Below, piece by piece: positions 16,501 through 23,694 of a stretch of 64,000 nucleotides of DNA. The translations under genes were made by a program, and so were the position numbers. Source of the stretch: a bacterium. GTDB lineage: Bacteria; Omnitrophota; Gorgyraeia; Zapsychrales; Zapsychraceae. The stretch's first letter is position 1. The number at the start of each line of letters is the position of its first letter. Location of the stretch: the NCBI GenBank assembly GCA_030429765.1, contig JAUIER010000019.1, positions 1-64,000 of the forward strand, written 5' to 3'. Under the pieces are notes generated by a model. That model was not told the DNA's origin. It worked only from the letters and a program-made list of their open reading frames with translations, and made no database searches.

Positions 16501-19133
16501 TGGGTGACACTTTAACCTATGCGGCAAGTAATCTTCCATCGGGGGCGACATTTGATCAGGTCGCTCGGACATTCACTTGGATACCGCAAAGCGGACAGGT
16601 CGGTGCGTATGCGAATGTACGTTTTGAAGTCAGTGACGGTATGGCAACAGATGTCGAAGAGATCACGATTACTGTGACAGCGCCGACATCTCCCCCGCCA
16701 ACCGGTGATGAAATTTATATTAACTTTGAACCCTCCGCGTCGACAACGCCGGCGGGATACTTAAAGGATGATGGATCAGCATACAGCGCCGTCCGCGGAT
16801 ACGGTTGGAGCGGTACGGGAATGGGCAGTATGGTTATACAAGAATGGAATGATATGCCGGATCCACGTCAGAACACGTATCTCTCCCGTAGCTATTGGGA
16901 AGAGCTTAACTGGCGGTACGATCTACCGAACGGGGAGTATCTCATCACTGTTTCGGCGGGGAATGGACACTTCAATAACCAATGGCACCTTGTTGAGGTG
17001 GAGGGAGATATTGTTATCAATTCCACACAACCTGCCCCGATTCGGCATTTCATTGAAGTGGTTGATCATCCGGTCACGGTTAGCGATGGAAAGTTGGATC
17101 TACGACTGCCGGTACAAAGCAGTGGAAGCACTTCACTAAATTACATTATCATCAAGCCTGCCGGGGCAACGCCACCGCCACCGCCAACCCAGACGGCGCA
17201 TCTGTTTGTCTCAAATGTTGAGTACAATGCAGCCGGTCAAGTCACTCAGATGACATATGGCAATGGTGTGGTAACGCAGCGAAGTTATGACGAGATGTTC
17301 CGGCTTAAGCGCGTCTATACGATGGATCCCAACGGGGTATCGATTCAGGACCTGAATTACTCGTATGACTCGGTGGGAAACATCAAAACAATTGTGGATC
17401 ACGTCAATTCCGCGGATCAAACGTTCACTTATGATCATTTGAACCGATTGACCCGGGCGGTAGCGCCGGAGAGTTACGGGACAAAGGATTATGTGTATGA
17501 TGAAATTGGTAATATAATACAAAAGGACGGCCGGACGTACACGTACGGCGAATCCAACGCGGGACCGCACGCGGTTACGCGAGTCGAAGGCGGTGGTCAT
17601 CCGACGATGACGTACACCTACGATGACAACGGTAATATGCTTTCCAAGCAGGAGCATGGCGGCTCTTTAACAATTCTGACTTATGATGTCGAAAACCGGC
17701 TGACAAATGTAAACAAAGATGGTGTTGACGTATCTGACTTTACATATGATGGTGACGGCGGGCGAACCAACAAAATCGCCAATAATGATGAGATCAAATT
17801 TATTGGTTCCTTGTACGAGGAGGCTGATAATCGTTCAAGTCGATACATTTTTTTCGGTGAGACCCGGGTGGCGCAGTTAGCTGATGCGCAGATTATGTAC
17901 TATCATACAGACCATCTGGGGGGAACAAATGTCCTGACCGACGGAACAGGCCTTGTTAAACGCATCTTAGAATACAAACCTTACGGAGAGTATTCACGTA
18001 ACCAAGCGGTCAATCTGCCGACGGACGAAGAACAGGCGTGGTATGCGTTTACAAGTCAGTATCACGACGAAGAAAGCGAGCTCTACTACTACAACGCCCG
18101 TTACTACGATCCGGAATTAGGACGTTTTATCCAGGCGGATACGATTGTGCCTTACCCTGCCAATCCACAGGCGTTTAATCGGTATACTTATGTAGCCAAT
18201 AACCCGGTTAACTTGGTGGATCCATCTGGACATATCTTCGGTTTTATTGCGGCCGTATTTTCCGTGATAAAAGCCGTAGCCGTTACGGTATCAGCTTATG
18301 TAATAGAGAATCTAGCTGCCATTGCTATCGGTGGGGCCTTTAATGTTGGAATTGAGGCTGTCACCGGGAATATCAGCAGTTTCTGGGATGGTGTTTCAAG
18401 TTTTGGTATTGGAGCGGTAAGTTCCGGCGTAGGATTATCTGTCGGCGCTAAGGTATTAAACCGGGTCGGGCGATACGGTAAGTTTGTACAAGGTTTGGCT
18501 TACACCGTTTCTGGGGCGGCTGCAGGTGGCTTTACAGCAGGATTTGCCTCGACCGTTAAAGAGGGTGGTAATTTTGTAGAATCCATCGGCGCCGGAACCA
18601 AGGGAGCTGTTTTTGCTGCAGTAACAGCTGGCACCGTCTATACAGCGGGATATGCTGTTTCCCGTGTTGCCGATACCGTTCGTCATGCCAGTGAGGTCAA
18701 GAAAGCATCAGGTACCAATGTGTCGACTGACGAAAAGGCAGGAGGCTCTATTGGACATGCATTGGATTCCGACCGGGCAAAGTTTGTCTCGAGAGATGTC
18801 GCGACCAATCAGATTGAATATGTTGAAGAATCGACGGCCAGGTTGTATCGAGTTGTTAGTCAGGAGGAGTTTGACGATGCTTTGCTGCATGGACTTCGGC
18901 CAGGTGATGGAACCACCTACCAGGAGGGGAAGTTCCTTTGGGGAGCCTCCGAAGACGCGATGGTCTGGGGACATCAACAATATGGCGGCGATAATTTCAG
19001 AGTGTTGGAGGTTACAATAAAGGAATCACGTAAACAAACATTACTCTATTGGGAGCGACTGGACGGGCGTAGCGATGCCTATTTTGCAAATTTTGATCAG
19101 CTGCGTGAGGTTACGATCTTACCATACAAGTAA
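10590..19133 (+). CDS. Giant SpvB/RHS-repeat polymorphic toxin
   Basis: 2847 residues. The ATG at 10590 is chosen because AGGAGG precedes it and a signal peptide follows (RRVISVFLIGILFVVMHV). Order: an SpvB/TcB-like N-terminus (about 38-90, ASLAYPVVVPQGRGGIQPNL); FG-GAP/VCBS propeller repeats (about 487-760, DFNGDGxxD); RHS/YD repeats (about 815-1474); an insert of three malectin-like domains alternating with cadherin/He-PIG-like domains (about 1504-2200); more RHS repeats ending at the core signature RYYDPELGRFIQAD...NPVNLVDPSGH (about 2549); an Ala/Gly-rich pretoxin region; and a toxin-like domain (about 2751-2847). The toxin has YRVVS, EGKFLWGASEDAMVWG and a VLEVTI strand, resembling ADP-ribosyltransferase-fold toxins; this is tentative. 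A candidate immunity gene follows 14 bases downstream. Confidence 0.85.
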   Translation: MRRVISVFLIGILFVVMHVPVSSSMESQVRSGLEDLQVDPHSGSASLAYPVVVPQGRGGIQPNLSIGYNSNNRNGMLGMGWNLEIGSIVRSTQEGEPAFDDSDTIILNQNGSSQELLKDPSTGLYQTRIEGAFLKIEQTGEAWTITDRVGVKYYFGESADDREFVESDHSRIIKWCLNRVEDLHGNYMEISYVRDGNRLYPTDIVYTGNSVHGMDPFARVEFSYDDTRADVLCTYVTGTKVVTSKRLDIIRVLADVNGVETLQRRYQLTYQQSPSTNRSLLTSIQQFGMDDQTSFPATTFAYEDNADVLDPYLPVIVHDSSLTGGDNMWFTMLHVGDIYGHNGPMLVPRHNDNISVGQFLPQGHTIAWLGAYLEEVFVNHIWHWEQNTQTGRLWFQGVNDTSFKAWTNVYVDQTTEVNIPSSGAAHYMFLDQNYSAPVGNQFTLTQGFHLLEVTAYQQAGGSHYNFEIADGLANQVDYMNSVVVNVPTISGDFNGDGYNDLGTFDPQAGEINVMLSSGHAFAPAAVWLSQLANTDRLMTGDFDGDGLTDIARFDPASGSWNIGYSTASSFLYDVNPVITGFGANEDPSVGDFNGDGLADIFTFYEDAGQWKTRVALNQGGSFAPAAEYTYVAGNTSADPIAGNFNGDGLIDFGTFDKDSGVWTVRLNTGSVSDPFNQLPSITGGAGKNTIVTDFNADGLTDLGYYDPNTGDVYCMVSSGGGFMAPHPLPFQFNLDSELTRVQAQDYNGDGMADWIAYDEVGRFEIAYSQLAVPDLLVQVQNGIGARTDMTYKSSVYQNNTFLPFPVQVIASVNTSALGDTYTTSYEYADGLWDATEREFRGFGMVKVMDPELNYTKSYFQQDAVRQGRLERSETYASDHSLFAKTENVWSSSTLSSGAEFVYLERKDNFIFDGDGDGRRTAESFTYDEFGNVTEAIQWGEVNFVTGQDDIGGNYDRRIVRTYYLNSTDGDNWLLGLPRLTRIKNTFNEIQRETWFYYDNHVGNEEVPIKGLLTKKVETHYEGANPETEYTYDSFGNLKSTTDPQEHVTQITYDPTYQLFPIDTQNALLHSVKNSYYGINGEPLDDGQGYRGLWGQLKRTTDPNENQGGRSYDSLGRIEKTVSPLDTITSPTTESILECYPDYMRVVGRQRVKHGSAATIDSVSFVDGIQRAIQSKSPSHLSGQYIVSGQTEYNSRGLPIKQYLPYFSTDSMDVITPIDPAQPHAQIDYDSMGRVVRTTNPDGTYSTVEYDDWTTYSINENGHMQSSTFDAYGRLIEKREYSGADGRSPDYAPTNGSIKNHYEEYSLTRYKYDTEGNLTQTIDHAGNVTSIVYDSLGRKISMDDPNMHVWQYTYDLNGNLKSQTDALGQTIYFDYDPLNRLTRKYDNQSLNVVYDYDDPLSTESKGRLSGVDYASGDASFKYDEIGREIESIKKINGTDYRVRRTYDALNNLIDVEYPDQEKIYYDYNDAGQIKAISNDPALFDQGARHESQDDPETGLAMGESKFKWMDRLLQGIERYVFGVKPAHAADVYVNFEPTSSATPAGYLKDDGSAYDVNRGYGWSGVGLGSILAQEWSDTVDQRKNTYITRYYWEELTWQYDIPNGNYLVSLAVGNPHFSHHYHEVEVEGETVVHITTPSSAGQFYEVEDYPVTVYDGQLTMRLPVQPGGGTSLNYLIVKSAGGVSNSPPTLTTIGHQQVDEGEPLQFIVHAADPDSGDTLTYSAVNLPAGALFDPSTRQFIWTPSGGQAGDYSNIRFEVSDGMDSDFEEITITVTVPTPPPPTPSGNDIYVNFEPTSTTTPAGYLKDDGSAYTVTRGYGWSGVGMGSIVAQEWNDTSDTRKNTFITRYYWEELIWQLDIPNGEYLVSLSVGNPHFSHHYHEVEVEGINLINITTPSSAGQFYEVTDVPVSVQDGQLTMRLPAQPGGGTSINYIIISSVQSSSNTPPGMHLIGDKTVLGGDLLEFVISATDPDVGDTLTYAASNLPSGATFDQVARTFTWIPQSGQVGAYANVRFEVSDGMATDVEEITITVTAPTSPPPTGDEIYINFEPSASTTPAGYLKDDGSAYSAVRGYGWSGTGMGSMVIQEWNDMPDPRQNTYLSRSYWEELNWRYDLPNGEYLITVSAGNGHFNNQWHLVEVEGDIVINSTQPAPIRHFIEVVDHPVTVSDGKLDLRLPVQSSGSTSLNYIIIKPAGATPPPPPTQTAHLFVSNVEYNAAGQVTQMTYGNGVVTQRSYDEMFRLKRVYTMDPNGVSIQDLNYSYDSVGNIKTIVDHVNSADQTFTYDHLNRLTRAVAPESYGTKDYVYDEIGNIIQKDGRTYTYGESNAGPHAVTRVEGGGHPTMTYTYDDNGNMLSKQEHGGSLTILTYDVENRLTNVNKDGVDVSDFTYDGDGGRTNKIANNDEIKFIGSLYEEADNRSSRYIFFGETRVAQLADAQIMYYHTDHLGGTNVLTDGTGLVKRILEYKPYGEYSRNQAVNLPTDEEQAWYAFTSQYHDEESELYYYNARYYDPELGRFIQADTIVPYPANPQAFNRYTYVANNPVNLVDPSGHIFGFIAAVFSVIKAVAVTVSAYVIENLAAIAIGGAFNVGIEAVTGNISSFWDGVSSFGIGAVSSGVGLSVGAKVLNRVGRYGKFVQGLAYTVSGAAAGGFTAGFASTVKEGGNFVESIGAGTKGAVFAAVTAGTVYTAGYAVSRVADTVRHASEVKKASGTNVSTDEKAGGSIGHALDSDRAKFVSRDVATNQIEYVEESTARLYRVVSQEEFDDALLHGLRPGDGTTYQEGKFLWGASEDAMVWGHQQYGGDNFRVLEVTIKESRKQTLLYWERLDGRSDAYFANFDQLREVTILPYK
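15166..17150 (+). repeat. Three tandem malectin-like domain repeats inside the RHS gene
   Basis: Near-identical protein modules start near 15166, 15940 and 16702, each about 150 residues: (D/E)IY(V/I)NFEP, TPAGYLKDDGSAY, GYGWSG, WEEL-W-DIPNGEYL, and RLPVQPGGGTSLNYI. They are separated by two cadherin/He-PIG-like spacers (SDGM...EEITITVT) and Pro-rich linkers. DNA similarity is visible across copies. Such galactose-binding-like domains usually bind carbohydrate; here they interrupt the RHS barrel. Confidence 0.75.
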
Positions 19134-19147
19134 GGAGTTCTTGTTGA

Positions 19148-19453
19148 ATGAATGATATACATCTAATTACTACAATTACGTATATCCCCACGAATCGGGG
19201 AGGTCGGGAAGGGGAAATTCTTTCCGATTTTAGGCCGCAGTTTTACTATGACGGTGAGGATTGGGATGCGGAGTATTCATACGGTGAATATCAGAAGGTC
19301 AATCCCGGTGATACGGTGGACGTTGGGATTCGTTTCCGTGATCCGTCGATTCATCGCGACAAGCTTGTACCGGGTAAGTTATTTTTGATTAGGGAGGGGC
19401 ATAAAGTTATTGGTTACGGAGTCGTTCGCGAAATTTTGAGTATGGATTGTTAG
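19148..19453 (+). CDS. EF-Tu domain III-like protein, candidate RHS toxin immunity factor
   Basis: 101 residues, starting 14 bases after the giant RHS stop behind AAGGAG. The sequence follows domain III of elongation factor Tu: TNRGGREG, FRPQFYY, V-NPGDTVDV, then FLIREGHKVIGYGVVREIL, compared with GGRHTP, YRPQFYF, V-MPGDNI and FAIREGGRTVGAGVV in EF-Tu. It has no GTPase domain and no signal peptide, so it should be cytosolic. Its position directly behind a polymorphic toxin makes it the expected immunity gene, perhaps a decoy or substrate mimic if the toxin acts on EF-Tu. The fold assignment is strong; the immunity role is inferred. Confidence 0.72.
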   Translation: MNDIHLITTITYIPTNRGGREGEILSDFRPQFYYDGEDWDAEYSYGEYQKVNPGDTVDVGIRFRDPSIHRDKLVPGKLFLIREGHKVIGYGVVREILSMDC

Positions 19454-19589
19454 GGATGTTAGATTGAGTCTGGATGTGTTGTTGAAAGCGAGACTTTGAT
19501 GAATACGTAGTAAAGTCGATCATCTTTCGGGTGTCATCAAAGTGTTGAGGCCGTCTAGTCCTGTAAAAAATATGTAGTCGATTTTGTTG

Positions 19590-20080
19590 TTTGTCATCCA
19601 GTGTCCCCCGCTGGTCGCTCGATATTCCCCTAAAGGGATATCTTGAAAAATTTAGTTGTGGCAATCTTGATTGTGACGATCATCCTGCCTTATGAGGCGT
19701 TGGCCTTTGGGCGAATCGCCCGGATGTCCGATGGACAGGTGGTGTATTTTCACGAGGATCATCTGGGCGGTGTCAATGTGGTCACCGATTCCAACGGGCA
19801 GGTCCGGCGTATATTAGAATACGAACCGTACGGTGAAACGTCACGATCTCAGATATTTGACAATAATGGTCCGACCGTCGATGTTGATCAGCAGTTTACA
19901 GGTCAGTATCACGACGAGGAAAGCGAGCTCTACTACTACAACGCCCGCTACTACGATCCGGAACTGGGACGGTTTGTCCAGGCGGATACGATTGTGCCGG
20001 ACTATACCAATCCTCAGGCGTTGAATCGGTATAGTTATGTACTTAATAATCCTGTCAATCGAATTGATCCAACCGGTCAC
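19590..20080 (+). repeat. Duplicated leader plus RHS-end segment shared by the mini cassettes and the giant RHS gene
   Basis: The segment before and across the start of the first mini cassette (CCCCCGCTG, CTCGAT, TTG start) recurs near 21478-21530. The RHS-end block (ARMSDGQVVYFHEDHLGG through NPV-DPTGH) recurs at about 21583-21952. Its second half is close to the giant RHS gene at about 18050-18232, with near-identical DNA (GAAAGCGAGCTCTACTACTA in both). These are blocks of homology long enough for recombination. Confidence 0.7.
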
Positions 20081-20935
20081 TTTTCTTTCAAGAAATTATT
20101 CAAGTCCATACTGACTGGATTCATTGGAGGCTTGGTTACGGTTTTAACCGGAGGTCTAGGTTTGCCCGTGGCTCTTGCACTAGGCGGAGCTACTGCTGGA
20201 TTTGTTGGCGGTGGATGGACAGATAGTGGATGGAGTTGGAAGGGGGTAGCCCTTGGACTCGCCGTGGGGGCGGGAACCGGATATGCACTTGGCGGAGGAT
20301 TTGGCGCGTACGGTGTTGCTGCTGGTATTGGCCTTGCAGGTTATGGAATAGGATCAGTAATTGCAGCAGAAGGCTGGCGTGATGGACTTATCTATCTTGC
20401 TGCCGGAGCTTTGGCAGGATATGTCGGAGCACAAACTGCAACGCATATAAAATCTTATAGTCATTCCGTAAGGACTTCGGGGCAGTATGAGAGGGCAAAA
20501 GTTGAGAGGGCACAAAAGGCATTGGAAGTCGACGTTGATGCTGTGCCCAATCGTACTGGAGATACGAAAGTATATGTACAAAAGATAGATGGGATTACAG
20601 AAGGATACTGGATTGAAGGTCAATTTTATCCGGTTAAGTCGCCCGGATTTAGTATACCAACTCAAGTAGGAGACGTGGTGGTTCCTGAGGGTTATATTGC
20701 AACAATTTCTAGAAATCAGCAGGGAATAGTTTATAGGCCTGAAGGTTCGTTCAAGAATCAGTTTGCGATTAGAATATCTGGGAGGAATCATATCCATTCC
20801 CATGGATATGTCAGGCAGTACAATGGTGAAGGTGGTGGCCAGCCACTAACAATATATGGCAAACCAGGGGCAAATCGTAGTTTAGATACTCATTTTAAGT
20901 TGCCAGAGAATAGTTTCTATGAGATACAAAAATAG
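19643..20935 (+). CDS. Mini RHS toxin cassette with signal peptide, unknown C-terminal toxin
   Basis: 430 residues from a TTG start. A signal peptide (VVAILIVTIILPYEALA) leads directly into a single RHS-end block (FHEDHLGGVNVVTD, GQYHDEESELYYYNARYYDP, DPTGH at about 145), then Gly/Ala-rich hydrophobic pretoxin segments (about 150-270) and a C-terminal domain (about 290-430). That tail contains GDTKVYVQKIDG and GRNHIHSHGYVRQYNGEGG with several His residues, loosely like RNase-type polymorphic toxins; I cannot name the family. It is too short to form an RHS cocoon. The tail is more AT-rich than the core, suggesting separate transfer. A DUF6188-like gene follows 9 bases later as candidate immunity. 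Confidence 0.72.
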   Translation: MKNLVVAILIVTIILPYEALAFGRIARMSDGQVVYFHEDHLGGVNVVTDSNGQVRRILEYEPYGETSRSQIFDNNGPTVDVDQQFTGQYHDEESELYYYNARYYDPELGRFVQADTIVPDYTNPQALNRYSYVLNNPVNRIDPTGHFSFKKLFKSILTGFIGGLVTVLTGGLGLPVALALGGATAGFVGGGWTDSGWSWKGVALGLAVGAGTGYALGGGFGAYGVAAGIGLAGYGIGSVIAAEGWRDGLIYLAAGALAGYVGAQTATHIKSYSHSVRTSGQYERAKVERAQKALEVDVDAVPNRTGDTKVYVQKIDGITEGYWIEGQFYPVKSPGFSIPTQVGDVVVPEGYIATISRNQQGIVYRPEGSFKNQFAIRISGRNHIHSHGYVRQYNGEGGGQPLTIYGKPGANRSLDTHFKLPENSFYEIQK

Positions 20936-20944
20936 GTGTAAACA

Positions 20945-21391
20945 ATGAACAATCACAACGGGTCTATAGTCGAACATGACAACTATTGGGAGTTATCATT
21001 TAAAGAGAAAACAGTCACAGGATTTTTTATAGACTATAGTTTTGCTTTAAATATCTATCATAAGATTCAAAGTGTGTATGTCACAATACATAGTCAATTC
21101 AACTACTATGACAATGAATTGGGCACAGATAATACGATAGATCCGAGCAATTTAACTAGTATACTTCCTGTACTAAACACTTTTCGTAAAGATGTTGAAA
21201 AGATACTCATGTACAAGAATGGGGATTTATGTGTTCAATTTACCGATGAAAGCACCATAATTGTCAAAGCTGATGAGGAGTACGAAGCTTGGAAAATAAG
21301 TGATAATCAAGGTTCTGAGGGAATACTTGTTCTTTCGTTACCAAATGACGAGGGATTGGAGCTTTATTATCCAGACAATAATAATTCTTAA
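20945..21391 (+). CDS. DUF6188-like candidate immunity protein
   Basis: 148 residues, 9 bases after the mini RHS toxin. The pattern YWELSFKEKTVTGFFIDYSFAL, then LTSILPVLNTF, DGxLxVxF, EEYEAWKI and a final ILVLSLPNDEG is what I recall of DUF6188, a small cytosolic family often found beside polymorphic toxins. No signal peptide or membrane segment. AT-rich like the toxin tail, so the pair probably moved together. Function as immunity is inferred from position. Confidence 0.65.
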   Translation: MNNHNGSIVEHDNYWELSFKEKTVTGFFIDYSFALNIYHKIQSVYVTIHSQFNYYDNELGTDNTIDPSNLTSILPVLNTFRKDVEKILMYKNGDLCVQFTDESTIIVKADEEYEAWKISDNQGSEGILVLSLPNDEGLELYYPDNNNS

Positions 21392-21513
21392 ATTGTATGA
21401 GACTAGTTCAGAATTACAAGAAGTATTTTGATTCTGATCATAGTTGTAGACCTTGATTTCCGGATTATTTTCAATTACCCCCGCTGAGACTCGATTCTCC
21501 TGGAAAGGTTGTT

Positions 21514-22872
21514 TTGAAAGGTTTATTCGTTGCGGTATTGGTGGTGGTGATGTTCACACCATACGAGGCCCTGGCCTTGAGTCGGATTGCCCGGATGTCC
21601 GACGGCCAGGTGGTTTATTTTCATGAAGATCATCTGGGAAGTGCAAATGTGATCACGGATCACGCCGGACAGGTTCGGCGGATTCTTGAGTACCAGCCCT
21701 ACGGGCAGACATCACGATCGCAGGTATTTGACAATGGCGGGCTTGATGTCAACATCGGGCAGCAGTTTACCGGGCAGTATCATGACGTTGAGAGTCAGCT
21801 GTATTTTTACAACGCGCGGTATTATGATCCCCAGTTAGCGCGATTTATCACACCGGATGAAGTTGTGCAAAAGGCCGGATGGCCGGTGACACTGAACCGA
21901 TACGCGTATGTGGGTAATAATCCGGTGGTCCGGACCGATCCCAGCGGGCACATCTTTGGGTTTATCTTTGCGGCAGTGAAGGCGCTGGTTTCATTCGCGA
22001 TCGCGCATCCGGTGCTGGTATCGGGCGCGATCAGTGCGGTCTCCGGCGGGATCACGGCGCATCGTCATGATAGTAATATCTGGCAGGGTATTGCCGTCGG
22101 CGCGGTGCAGGGTGGTCTGGCCGGATATACATTGGGTTTGACGGCGGCAACACCCGGGGCGGGATCAGGGATGTCGCTGTTGAGGCTGTCCGCCGCGGCG
22201 AGTCTCGGCGCTCAAGTTGCCGATGCCGTGGATGAATCGCATCTGGCCCAGGGGCTGCGATTCGGCTCGACGGTTCTAGGAGGGGCCTATGCGGGACTGA
22301 ATGTGGCGATTGGTATTCGCGAGTGGACCAGTGGTCAACTTAATGTGATGGATTTGACGGGTTCGTCTTCTGCTCTTCAGTCCGGAGACGGCGTGTTCGT
22401 GAATGGTATTCTGACTGACGCAAAACATGCGATCGAACAAGCAAAATACTTCGCACGGAACGGAATCCCCGTCACAAAGATTGCTCATAATCCCACGCAT
22501 GGATTTATAGCGGATATGACCGAGTCATTCTTACAGAAACTCACCTTCACAAGTTCTGTCGACAGGCAATTAGCGGGTAAGATTCGACAACTGGGCAATA
22601 TAACTTTGTCCGGTCATAGTCAAGGTTCGATGATTGTGGGCAATGCGTTACTGAATCTGGGTGTGAACGGGGGGAGATCTGGCGTCATCAGTGCAAATTT
22701 TTTATCGACGCCATTAAGTCAACCGCGGGTGCTTTTGTCCACGGCATGGTCCGGTGTTGAGAGTAAGCCTTTTTATGGAAACAACTGGGGCGATCCCATT
22801 AACATCCTGGGGCCGAATGTGAATCCAGCCAAGTTTCTGAGTGGATTTACGTTTCAGATTAATAATCATTAA
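21514..22872 (+). CDS. Mini RHS toxin cassette with lipase-like (GHSQG) C-terminal domain
   Basis: 452 residues from a TTG start, with signal peptide (VAVLVVVMFTPYEALA), one RHS-end block ending NPVVRTDPSGH at about 145, a hydrophobic pretoxin region (about 150-260) and a C-terminal domain (about 285-452). The latter has VFVNGILTDAKHAIEQAKYF, an Asn-x-Thr segment (AHNPTHGFIAD) and the nucleophile elbow GHSQGS, as in alpha/beta-hydrolase phospholipase effectors. The likely action is cleavage of membrane lipids in a rival cell. Two tandem lipoprotein genes follow, which suits a lipase toxin acting from the periplasm. The first residues beyond DPSGH (IFGFI-AAV) still match the giant RHS protein. 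Confidence 0.72.
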   Translation: MKGLFVAVLVVVMFTPYEALALSRIARMSDGQVVYFHEDHLGSANVITDHAGQVRRILEYQPYGQTSRSQVFDNGGLDVNIGQQFTGQYHDVESQLYFYNARYYDPQLARFITPDEVVQKAGWPVTLNRYAYVGNNPVVRTDPSGHIFGFIFAAVKALVSFAIAHPVLVSGAISAVSGGITAHRHDSNIWQGIAVGAVQGGLAGYTLGLTAATPGAGSGMSLLRLSAAASLGAQVADAVDESHLAQGLRFGSTVLGGAYAGLNVAIGIREWTSGQLNVMDLTGSSSALQSGDGVFVNGILTDAKHAIEQAKYFARNGIPVTKIAHNPTHGFIADMTESFLQKLTFTSSVDRQLAGKIRQLGNITLSGHSQGSMIVGNALLNLGVNGGRSGVISANFLSTPLSQPRVLLSTAWSGVESKPFYGNNWGDPINILGPNVNPAKFLSGFTFQINNH

Positions 22873-22881
22873 AGAAAGAAA

Positions 22882-23211
22882 ATGAAAAATATACTAATAT
22901 TACTCCTTGTGTTTCTGTGTTGCAGCGGTTGTTCATCGATTAATCTTTTTGCCTCTCCCGATGTTGAGCTTCCTTCAGAGGTTATTGAGGCTGTAGCGGA
23001 TGCGCGACATTTTATAGGGGCCGATCAAGATGAACTTCTACAGGAATACGGGAATCCAGACCAAATATACCATGACCGAATAGTCAATCATGTGCGGTAC
23101 GATGAATGTTGGACCTATCAATATTCTTCCGGCATGCAGATTGTGTCACCTCTGAATTACAGTATAAATTTCTACATCTCAAACGGTGTGGTACAGGCCG
23201 TCTACTTATAG
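22882..23211 (+). CDS. Small lipoprotein, candidate immunity to the lipase-like toxin
   Basis: 109 residues. A lipoprotein signal ends in the lipobox SGC (MKNILILLLVFLCCSGC). The mature part contains IGADQDELLQEYGNPDQIY, the GxxxxxVxxxxGxP pattern of SmpA/OmlA-like small lipoproteins, and a final beta pattern (LNYSINFYISNGVVQAVYL). It starts 9 bases after the RHS-lipase stop. A membrane-anchored periplasmic immunity protein is expected for a lipase effector. It is paralogous to the next gene. Confidence 0.62.
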   Translation: MKNILILLLVFLCCSGCSSINLFASPDVELPSEVIEAVADARHFIGADQDELLQEYGNPDQIYHDRIVNHVRYDECWTYQYSSGMQIVSPLNYSINFYISNGVVQAVYL

Positions 23212-23263
23212 TATGGGCAAGCGACATAATATTGCAGAGGAAATCAAATGTGTTCTTTTGGTG

Positions 23264-23641
23264 ATGAGACGTGTCCTTGTGCTAATTCTTTGCGGCTATT
23301 CGTTCGGTTGCGGTATGTTGCCGATGGGGAAGAATCCGACCGGAGGTTTGAACGATTCAAGATTTGATAATAGAAGCCGACGGATCGAATTGGCAACGTC
23401 GTTAATTGGCTATGACAAAAATGCCGTCATCCAGGCGTTTGGAAATCCAAATCCTTCGAATATGAATATGGACGGAGACAAATTTCCGCGAGTTAAGGGA
23501 GATCCTTATGAAGATTGGATTACGTCAGAAGAAGAGTGGTTCTACCATTATTATGAACACGGTGTTCCGCTGATTAATTCGGTCAATTACTGGATTTCGT
23601 TTCATTTTATTGATGATCGGGTGGTAACGGTTGACTATTAG
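23264..23641 (+). CDS. Small lipoprotein, paralogue of the preceding gene
   Basis: 125 residues from the ATG at 23264, which gives a lipoprotein signal with Cys at FGCG (RRVLVLILCGYSFGC). A longer frame opens at 23186 but would overlap the previous gene and bury the signal. The core ATSLIGYDKNAVIQAFGNPNP and the ending NSVNYWISFHFIDDRVVTVDY match the previous lipoprotein, so the two arose by tandem duplication. No good Shine-Dalgarno is visible. It is probably a second or diverged immunity copy. Confidence 0.55.
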   Translation: MRRVLVLILCGYSFGCGMLPMGKNPTGGLNDSRFDNRSRRIELATSLIGYDKNAVIQAFGNPNPSNMNMDGDKFPRVKGDPYEDWITSEEEWFYHYYEHGVPLINSVNYWISFHFIDDRVVTVDY

Positions 23642-23694
23642 CATGAGAATGGTTCGTTTGCCTAAGATGGAGAATGATGGGTGTATATCCTGTA

